Source: Aquipseudomonas ullengensis (GTDB lineage: Bacteria; Pseudomonadota; Gammaproteobacteria; Pseudomonadales; Pseudomonadaceae). From it: a DNA stretch of 64,000 bases. Below are positions 54,915-64,000 of this stretch, one piece after another. A program made the translations under genes and the position numbers. The DNA is taken from the NCBI RefSeq assembly GCF_014174475.1, contig NZ_JACJUD010000001.1, positions 1,054,001 through 1,118,000 of the forward strand, read 5' to 3'. Positions within the stretch are counted from its first letter, which is position 1, and every line of letters begins with the position of its first letter. The notes under the pieces were generated by a model. It had not been told where the DNA came from and made no database searches. It was given only the letters and a program-made list of their open reading frames with translations.

Positions 54915-56498
54915 ATGTCGCCCCGGCTGGCGCAGTTGCGTCGCGCGCTCTACCGCCCCTGGCCCCTGGCACTGCTGGCCTTTTTGTTCGGCGCGCTGCT
55001 GTTTGGCCTGGGCGGTCTGTGGCTGGCCAACTACCAGGCGCAACAGGCCGAGAGCGAGCGCCTGCAGAGTCAGGGGCAGCGTTTTCTGCAGCGCATCGAG
55101 CAGATCTTCGGCCAGTTGCAGGAAGCGCTCGACAAGCTCGACCAGCAACCGCTGCGCGGCTGCGACCTGGCCATGGTCGAGGCCCTGCGGCAGATCACCT
55201 TCAGCCATCGCTTCGTCTACGAGGCGGCCTTCATCGGTGGCAACCAGCGCTGTTCGTCCTCGCCCAAGCGCAGCTCTTTCGGCCCCGAGCGCCCGGCGGA
55301 TATCGAAGGCGAGCGGCAGAGCTACTGGCTCAACACCAGCGCGCAACCCAACGATGACCTCGCCGCGCTGGTGGTGCAGCGCGGTTACTTTCGCCTGTCC
55401 ACTGCGCGCGGGCACCTGGCCGATGTGGTCGAGCTGCCGCCCGGCGGCAGCCTGCTGCTGGTCACTCGCGCTGGCAGCAAGCCGCTGCCGATCCTCGGCC
55501 CGCCGCAGCCCTGGCCGCCGCCCGAGGGCTGGCCGCCGGAGCAGAGCCTGCTGGTCAGCGCCAGCCAGCTGATCTACCGCATGCCGACCCAGAGCCCGGA
55601 CTTCGACCTGCTGCTGTTCGCCGATCGCAGCGCCCTGCAGCAGCGCCTGCGCGAGGGGCTGATGAGCTGGCTGCCGGTGGCCGTGCTGCTGGCGTTGCTG
55701 CTCGGTGTGCTGACCTTCCACCAGGTGCGTTATCGCCAGTCGCTGCCCGGCTCGTTGCCTGCGGCCTTGCGCCGACGCGCGCTGCGGGTGCGTTACCAGC
55801 CGATCTACGACCTCGCCAGCCGCCGCTGCGTGGGGGCCGAGGCGCTGGTGCGCTGGCGTCGCGCCGACGGCAAGCTGCTGGGCCCGGACCATTTCATCCC
55901 GATGGCGGAAAGCAGCGGGCAGATCCGCGAGATCACCGATTACGTGCTGGAGCAGGTGCTGTCCCAGCTTGGCCATTTCCTCGGCCAGAACCCTGACCTG
56001 TACATCTCGATCAACCTGGCTGCCTGCGATGTGGCGGTGCCGCGCATCGACGAACTGGCCACGCGGCTGCTGCTGCAGTACCGGGTCAACGCCACGCAGA
56101 TTGCCTTCGAGGTCACCGAGTCCGGGCTGGCCGATACCCAGGCCGCGCAAGGCGTACTGGCGTCACTGCGGGCGCGTGGCCACCGGGTGCTGATCGACGA
56201 TTTCGGCACCGGCTATTCGAGTCTGGCTTACCTGCAGGAGCTGCCGGCCGACGTGCTGAAGATCGACAAGTCGTTCGTCGATGCGCTCGGCCATGATGCT
56301 GCCAGCAGCGGCGTGGCGCCGCACATCATCCGCATGGCCCACGAGCTGCAGTTGAAGGTAGTGGCCGAGGGTATCGAGCATGAGGCCCAGGCGCTGTTTC
56401 TCGCCGAGCAGGGCGCGCAGTGCGGCCAGGGCTGGCTGTTCGCCAAGCCGCTGACGGCGCGCCAGTTCCGCCACCTGGTAGAGCGGCAGAAGGCCTAG
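54915..56498 (+). CDS. EAL phosphodiesterase with periplasmic CSS-motif sensor
   Basis: This 527-residue protein has two membrane spans (about 17-40 and 250-271), a periplasmic CSS-motif domain between them (Cys83 and CSS at 113-115) and a cytoplasmic EAL domain (from residue 285). EALVRW (309-314), the N and E metal ligands, VTESGLAD and DDFGTGYSSL are intact, so it should degrade c-di-GMP. In E. coli CSS-EAL proteins, disulphide state controls activity and DsbA sets it; dsbA is 6 kb upstream here. Link to DsbA is inference. Confidence 0.92.
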   Translation: MSPRLAQLRRALYRPWPLALLAFLFGALLFGLGGLWLANYQAQQAESERLQSQGQRFLQRIEQIFGQLQEALDKLDQQPLRGCDLAMVEALRQITFSHRFVYEAAFIGGNQRCSSSPKRSSFGPERPADIEGERQSYWLNTSAQPNDDLAALVVQRGYFRLSTARGHLADVVELPPGGSLLLVTRAGSKPLPILGPPQPWPPPEGWPPEQSLLVSASQLIYRMPTQSPDFDLLLFADRSALQQRLREGLMSWLPVAVLLALLLGVLTFHQVRYRQSLPGSLPAALRRRALRVRYQPIYDLASRRCVGAEALVRWRRADGKLLGPDHFIPMAESSGQIREITDYVLEQVLSQLGHFLGQNPDLYISINLAACDVAVPRIDELATRLLLQYRVNATQIAFEVTESGLADTQAAQGVLASLRARGHRVLIDDFGTGYSSLAYLQELPADVLKIDKSFVDALGHDAASSGVAPHIIRMAHELQLKVVAEGIEHEAQALFLAEQGAQCGQGWLFAKPLTARQFRHLVERQKA

Positions 56499-56501
56499 CG
56501 G

Positions 56502-56900
56502 CTACTCGCCGATCAGGCTGCGCACGCGCTCGCGCAGCAGGTCGAGGTTGTAGGGCTTGGTCACGCTTTCGGTGCGCGCCTGCTGGTTCTGGCTGCGCAT
56601 CTCATCGAGTAACTCGCGCTCCGAATAACCGCTGGCGAACAGCACCGGCAGGCTCGGGCGCAGCGCGCGCGCGGCGTGGGCCAGGGCCCGGCCGTCCATG
56701 CCGGGCAGGCCGACGTCGGTCATCAGCAGGGCGGCCACTTGCGCGCCGCGCAGCAGCTCCAGGGCCGGTACGGCATCGCCAAAGGCGAGGACGTGATAAC
56801 CCAGCTCCTCCAGCACTTCGACAGTAAGCAGGCGCACGATCGTATCGTCTTCGACCAACACCACGATCTTGTTGACGGTACCTGGAAGGGGGCTGGACAT
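56502..56900 (-). CDS. Single-domain response regulator (CheY-like receiver)
   Basis: This 132-residue receiver domain has acidic pocket Glu17-Asp18-Asp19, phospho-acceptor Asp62 (TDVGLPGMDG) and Lys115 (VTKPYN), with no output domain. The start at 56900 gives MSSPLPGTVNKIVVLVEDD. It is divergent from the hybrid kinase operon with 170 bp between starts, so it probably takes phosphate from those kinases. Confidence 0.9.
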   Translation of the reverse strand: MSSPLPGTVNKIVVLVEDDTIVRLLTVEVLEELGYHVLAFGDAVPALELLRGAQVAALLMTDVGLPGMDGRALAHAARALRPSLPVLFASGYSERELLDEMRSQNQQARTESVTKPYNLDLLRERVRSLIGE

Positions 56901-57070
56901 GCTGATCTCTGCGTGATGGCGGAAAAAGCCAAGTGTGCCTGAACCTGCCATTTGCAAAAGCAGGCAAACTTCGGCGATATGCTGCGGTCAGTCAGCCATG
57001 GGCGTGCAATGCAGCGCACAGCGGACAGTGCCCCACAATAACCCTTGCCAACCTTCCAGCGGACCCGCCG

Positions 57071-60555
<3,485 letters not shown>

Positions 60556-60556
<1 letters not shown>

Positions 60557-61368
60557 TGCCGACGACCGAGATCGAATTGCGGCTGCTGATCGAAGCGATC
60601 TACCTGCGCTACAGCTACGACTTTCGCGACTACACCGGCGCCTCGCTCAAGCGCCGGGTCAAGCAGGCTCTGGTGCAGCTGGACTGCGCGACCATTTCCG
60701 CGCTGCAGGAACGCATCCTCCACGACCCGGCGGCGTTCATGCAGTTGCTGCAGTACCTCACCATTCCGGTCAGCGAGATGTTCCGCGACCCCAGCTACTT
60801 CCTCGCCCTGCGCCAGCAGGTGGTGCCGGTGCTGCACACCTACCCGTCGCTGAAGTTCTGGGTGGCCGGCTGCAGCACCGGCGAGGAGGTCTACTCGCTG
60901 GCGATCCTGCTCAAGGAAGAAGGCCTGCTGGAACGCAGCATGATCTACGCCACCGACATCAACCCGCATTCGCTGGAGAAGGCCGAGCAGGGCATTTTTG
61001 CCCTCGACAACCTGCGCGCCTACACCGAGAACTACCAGCGCGCCGGCGGCCAGTGCGCGTTCTCCGACTACTACTCGGCAGCCTACGACCGCGCCCTGTT
61101 CGACAAGTCGCTGCGCGCCAACGTGACCTTCGCCGACCACAGCCTGGCCACCGACAGCGTGTTCGCCGAGACCCACCTGATTTCCTGCCGCAACGTGCTG
61201 ATCTACTTCAACCGCGAGCTGCAGAACCGCGCGCTCGGGCTGTTCCACGAGTCGCTGTGCCACCGCGGCTTCCTTGGCCTGGGCAGCAAGGAAAGCCTGG
61301 AGTTCTCCAGCTACGGCGGTCATTTCGAGCCGCTGGTGCGCCAGGACCGGATCTTCCGCAAACGATGA
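60556..61368 (+). CDS. CheR-type protein-glutamate methyltransferase
   Basis: This 270-residue protein has a CheR N-terminal domain, TIPVSEMFRDPSYF, the SAM-binding loop AGCSTGEEVYSLAI (104-117) and CRNVLIYF. It methylates glutamates in sensory proteins using S-adenosylmethionine. It overlaps the kinase stop as TGATG, and the cheB start as ATGA. No C-terminal TPR or pentapeptide-tether domain is present. No methyl-accepting chemoreceptor lies in the window. Confidence 0.93.
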
Positions 61369-61979
61369 GCGTGCGCGCCGAGGTGCAGATTCGCGGGCGG
61401 TTGCAGGCCCCGCTGGAGGCGCTGGTGATCGGCGCCTCGGCCGGTGGCGTGGACGCGCTGCTGCGCCTGCTGGGCGGGCTGCCCGGCGACTACCGGCTGC
61501 CCATCGTCTGCGTGCTGCACCTGCCGGATAACCGCGACAGCCTGCTGGTCGAGCTGTTCCAGCGGCGCCTGGCGCTGCCGGTGCAGGAAGCCGGCGACAA
61601 GGACAGCCTGCGCGCCGGCACCCTGTATTTCGCCCCGCCCGGCTATCACCTGTCGATCGAGAGCGACCGCAGTTTTTCCCTCAGCCGCGAAGAGCCGCGG
61701 CTGTTCGCCCGGCCGTCGATCGACATCCTCTTCGAGTCGGCGGCCGATGTGTTCGGCCCGCACCTGGCCGGAGTGTTGCTCACCGGGGCCAGCGCCGATG
61801 GCGCCGCCGGCTTGCTGCAGATCCAGCGCAGCGGCGGTCTTGCGCTGGTGCAGGACCCGGCCGACGCCCAGGTGCCGGTCATGCCGCAAGCCGCACTGGC
61901 GCTGCTGACCGCCGATTTCCTTCTTCCCCTCGATGGCCTGCACACGCTGCTGGCCGAACTGGATACGCCACCATGCTGA
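61365..61979 (+). CDS. CheB-type protein-glutamate methylesterase without receiver domain
   Basis: This 204-residue protein is only the CheB catalytic domain: Ser25 (GASAGG), His52 (LHLPD) and Asp145 (LTGASADGAAG) form the triad. The usual N-terminal receiver is absent, so activity cannot be set by direct phosphorylation as in E. coli. It overlaps the next gene by 7 bp and CheR by 4 bp, so the two enzymes are tightly co-produced. Confidence 0.93.
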   Translation: MSVRAEVQIRGRLQAPLEALVIGASAGGVDALLRLLGGLPGDYRLPIVCVLHLPDNRDSLLVELFQRRLALPVQEAGDKDSLRAGTLYFAPPGYHLSIESDRSFSLSREEPRLFARPSIDILFESAADVFGPHLAGVLLTGASADGAAGLLQIQRSGGLALVQDPADAQVPVMPQAALALLTADFLLPLDGLHTLLAELDTPPC

Positions 61980-63172
61980 GAAAGATCGAAGCCAAGTTGC
62001 TGCTCGTCGATGACCTGCCGGGCAACCTGCTGGCGCTGGAAGCGCTGATCCAGGGCGAGGACCGCACCATCTTCTGCGCCAGTGATGCCGGCCAGGCGCT
62101 GGGCCTGTTGCTGGAGCACGACTTCGCCATCGCCATCCTCGATGTGCAGATGCCGGGCATGAACGGCTTCGAGCTGGCCGAGCTGATGCGCGGCACGGAG
62201 AAGACCAAGCACATCCCGATCGTCTTCGTCAGTGCCGCCGGGCGTGACCTCAACTACGCCTTCAAGGGCTACGAAAGCGGCGCCGTGGACTTCCTGCACA
62301 AGCCGCTGGTGCCGCATGAGGTGCGCAGCAAGGTGGCGGTGTTCGTCGAACTGTATCGCCAGCGTAAAGCGCTCTTGCGCCAGCTGGATGCCCTCGAACA
62401 GAGCCGCCGCGAGCAGGAGGCATTGCTGGCCGAGTTGCGTGCGACCCAGGGCGAATTGCAGAACGCGGTGCGCATGCGTGACGACTTCATGTCCATCGTC
62501 TCCCACGAGCTGCGCACGCCGCTCAACGGCCTGGCGTTGGAGGTCCAGCTGCGCAAGCTGCGCCTGGAGCAGAACCGCAGCGATGCCTTCACCCTCGATC
62601 GCCTGCGCGCTATCACCCTGCGCGACGAGCACCAGATCAACAGCCTGACGCGGCTGATCGATGACATGCTGGATGTCTCGCGCATCCGTACCGGCAAGCT
62701 GTCGATTCGCCCGCAGCCGTGCGACCTCAGCCAACTGGCCAGCCGCGTGACGGAAAACCTCGCCGGGCTGATCGGCAACGCCGGCTGCAGCCTGGAACTG
62801 CAGCTGGAAGGCCCGGTGAACGCCGAGGTGGACGCTTTCCGCATCGAGCAGGTGCTGGTCAACCTGCTCACCAACGGCCTGCGTTACGGCGCCGGCAAGC
62901 CGATCAAGGTGCGGGTGTATGGCCGGGAGGCGGATGCCTGCATCGAGGTGAGTGACCAGGGCATGGGGATTTCCGTGGCCGACCAGCAGCGCATCTTTCA
63001 ACAGTTCGAGCGGATTGCCGGCAATGGCGTGCCGCAAGGGTTGGGGTTGGGGCTGTATATCAGCGAGCAGATCGTCGAGGCCCACGGCGGGCACATCGAG
63101 CTGCACAGCCGGCTGGGAGAGGGGGCGTGCTTCCGGGTCGTGCTGCCTTACGGCGTGGCGGAGGTCGGATAA
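61973..63172 (+). CDS. Receiver-histidine kinase protein
   Basis: This 399-residue soluble protein has an N-terminal receiver (Asp57, ILDVQMPGMNG) then a coiled coil (about 125-168), HisKA with His178 (SIVSHELRTPLN) and an HATPase domain (DQGMGIS, GLGLGLYISEQ). The order receiver-then-kinase suits a relay in which it is phosphorylated by the upstream hybrid kinase and then signals on. It overlaps cheB by 7 bp. No membrane span. Confidence 0.93.
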   Translation: MLRKIEAKLLLVDDLPGNLLALEALIQGEDRTIFCASDAGQALGLLLEHDFAIAILDVQMPGMNGFELAELMRGTEKTKHIPIVFVSAAGRDLNYAFKGYESGAVDFLHKPLVPHEVRSKVAVFVELYRQRKALLRQLDALEQSRREQEALLAELRATQGELQNAVRMRDDFMSIVSHELRTPLNGLALEVQLRKLRLEQNRSDAFTLDRLRAITLRDEHQINSLTRLIDDMLDVSRIRTGKLSIRPQPCDLSQLASRVTENLAGLIGNAGCSLELQLEGPVNAEVDAFRIEQVLVNLLTNGLRYGAGKPIKVRVYGREADACIEVSDQGMGISVADQQRIFQQFERIAGNGVPQGLGLGLYISEQIVEAHGGHIELHSRLGEGACFRVVLPYGVAEVG

Positions 63173-63177
63173 TCGTC

Positions 63178-63222
63178 GTGCAAATTGCACTGCGGGTTTT
63201 TCGCGATCGTGCAAAGCGCAAT
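63178..63222. promoter_or_regulatory. Two candidate enhancer dyads for a sigma-54 activator
   Basis: GTGCAA-A-TTGCAC (63178-63190) is a perfect 6-1-6 dyad and GTGCAAAGCGCAAT (63209-63222) a weaker copy. Their centres are 31 bp apart, about three helical turns, so both face the same side. They lie about 75-120 bp upstream of the sigma-54-like promoter. Confidence 0.5.
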
Positions 63223-63284
63223 GCAAAATGCCCGAATATATTTTATAAATGTATGATTTATAAGTAATTTATCCGGCACAAAAG

Positions 63285-63301
63285 CTGGCATGCCGTCTGC
63301 A
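63285..63301 (+). promoter_or_regulatory. Candidate sigma-54 promoter
   Basis: CTGGCATGCCGTCTGCA has the -24 GG (63287-63288) and -12 GC (63299-63300) separated by ten bases, the invariant sigma-54 spacing, with three departures from the rest of the consensus. An AT-rich stretch (63235-63272) upstream could bind IHF. It lies 46 bp before the start of the small exported protein. Confidence 0.6.
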
Positions 63302-63347
63302 AAATCAGTTGCGTAAGCCTCACTGATTCGCTGATGGAGTAGCCCCC

Positions 63348-63635
63348 ATGCACACTGTTCGCCGGATGTCCCTGCTGAGCCTGTTCTGCCTGTCCTGCAC
63401 CCTCGCCGGTGGTGTTACGGCCGAGGAGTCCTCCACGGCGCTGAAGACCACCGAACTGCACCTGGCCAGCCCCATGGTCGCTCGCCCGCTGGCCAGCGTG
63501 CCGCAGCAACGGGCGCAAGCGCTGCGTACCGCCGCCCCGACCCAGGCCGACCAGGGCCAGTGGCTGCGCATCAGCGACGACGGCGAAACCGACACCGCGC
63601 AGCAGCAGCAACGTCCCCAGCGTTGGGTGTTCTGA
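63348..63635 (+). CDS. Small exported protein, unknown function
   Basis: This 95-residue protein has a signal peptide (about 1-25, cleavage near VTA-EES) and a low-complexity mature part with a Gln run and a WVF end. I do not recognise it. It has a TGGAGT ribosome site and sits behind a sigma-54-like promoter. A second small membrane-protein gene follows 35 bp downstream, so the two likely form a unit. Confidence 0.72.
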   Translation: MHTVRRMSLLSLFCLSCTLAGGVTAEESSTALKTTELHLASPMVARPLASVPQQRAQALRTAAPTQADQGQWLRISDDGETDTAQQQQRPQRWVF

Positions 63636-63670
63636 CTTCCCAGCCACCCCCACTGCACAAGGAGCGCAGC

Positions 63671-63856
63671 ATGTCGAAGAGTGCCCTGGTTCTGCTGGTT
63701 ATGACCCTGCTCAGCGTCGCCGCCTTGTGGCTGGCGCCCGCGCTGGATGCCGAGCTGCGCCTGCTGCTCAAGCTGACCGGCGCCGTGAGTGCCGTCCTCT
63801 GCACCCTGGCCCTGATGGCCGGCCGGCGCATCAAGTTCGACCCCATCCTGCGCTGA
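63671..63856 (+). CDS. Small membrane protein, unknown function
   Basis: This 61-residue protein starts at ATG 63671 behind AAGGAG. Two hydrophobic segments (ALVLLVMTLLSVAALWLAPAL and LLKLTGAVSAVLCTLALMAG) form a hairpin in the membrane, followed by a short basic tail, GRRIKFDPILR. It is not recognised. Likely co-transcribed with the exported protein upstream. Confidence 0.72.
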   Translation: MSKSALVLLVMTLLSVAALWLAPALDAELRLLLKLTGAVSAVLCTLALMAGRRIKFDPILR

Positions 63857-63901
63857 CCACCCGAGCAACCCCACCTCCACCTCCGCGCTAACAACATCCA
63901 T

Positions 63902-63928
63902 GCGGCGCAGCTGATTCTGCTGCGCCGC
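63902..63928. terminator. Hairpin between convergent genes
   Basis: GCGGCGCAG / CTGCGCCGC forms a perfect 9 bp stem with a 9-base loop between the small membrane protein and the convergent kinase tail. There is no T tract, so it may be a weak or Rho-assisted terminator. Confidence 0.5.
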
Positions 63929-63934
63929 AGGCGT

Positions 63935-64000
63935 TCACAGCGGCAGGCTGATATAGAAATGCGCGCCCTGGCCGGGACGTGAGTGGACGTTGAGCCGGCC
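63935..64000 (-). CDS. C-terminal tail of a histidine kinase, partial
   Basis: Only 21 residues and the stop codon are in the window: GRLNVHSRPGQGAHFYISLP followed by Leu. The S-RPGQGAHFYISLPL pattern is the last strand of an HATPase_c domain, so this is most likely the end of a sensor kinase. The gene starts to the right of the window and converges on the small envelope genes. It could be the sensor for the sigma-54 activator of those genes, but that is speculation. Confidence 0.6.
   Translation of the reverse strand, partial: GRLNVHSRPGQGAHFYISLPL

Noticed and set aside
56933..57070. 46-residue extension before the hybrid kinase
   Set aside because: The ATG at 57071 gives the expected short cytoplasmic lead before the first membrane span; the extension crosses the divergent promoter region.

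Overview
The window is about 65% GC, tightly packed with genes, and reads throughout as a Pseudomonas chromosome. Several blocks keep the gene order that I recall around the replication origin of P. aeruginosa: trpI divergent from trpBA; osmC with small lipoproteins; a HAD phosphatase, gamma-carbonic-anhydrase-like protein, prlC and yheV; a beta-carbonic anhydrase with the caa3 oxidase operon; and dsbA with an endonuclease/exonuclease/phosphatase protein, a diguanylate cyclase and an amidase. Species cannot be fixed from this alone. No rRNA, tRNA, CRISPR array, prophage or intact insertion sequence was seen.

Layout. 1-3.1 kb: a polyamine (putrescine) catabolism group read leftward: FAD oxidase, XRE-cupin regulator and a truncated glutamine-synthetase-like ligase. 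3.3-5.4 kb: a LysR regulator divergent from a fatty acid desaturase, then a nested inverted-repeat element. 5.7-8.7 kb: trpA, trpB and divergent trpI. 8.8-12.9 kb: a leftward cell-surface-signalling iron module (TonB receptor, FecR, FecI). 13-17.5 kb: dodecin, two DUF1161 proteins, a flavin oxidoreductase, OsmC, and three lipoproteins including a zinc aminopeptidase. 17.7-28.8 kb: a second, rightward iron module (Fur box, FecI, FecR, TonB receptor) that continues into DUF3649, a PepSY membrane protein, DUF3325 and a PvdRT-OpmQ-like export pump. 28.8-39.3 kb: housekeeping genes, a Pit phosphate transporter, an AraC/transporter pair, a LexA-controlled radical SAM gene and a carbonic anhydrase. 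39.7-48.1 kb: the caa3 cytochrome oxidase structural and assembly operon (coxBA, cox11, coxC, SURF1, ctaA, ctaB, SCO). 48.2-56.5 kb: dsbA, a nuclease-fold protein, a diguanylate cyclase, cryptochrome DASH, MarC, an amidase and a CSS-EAL phosphodiesterase. 56.5-63.2 kb: an orphan receiver divergent from a four-gene overlapping operon of hybrid kinase, CheR, CheB and receiver-kinase. 63.3-64 kb: two small envelope proteins behind a candidate sigma-54 promoter, and the tail of a histidine kinase.

The most interesting systems are (1) the 17.7-28.8 kb unit, which places iron sensing, siderophore uptake, probable inner-membrane reduction and re-export in one transcription unit; (2) the CheR/CheB-histidine kinase operon, which has no chemoreceptor, CheA or CheW beside it; and (3) the sigma-54-type promoter at the right end, with phased dyads, serving two unknown small proteins.
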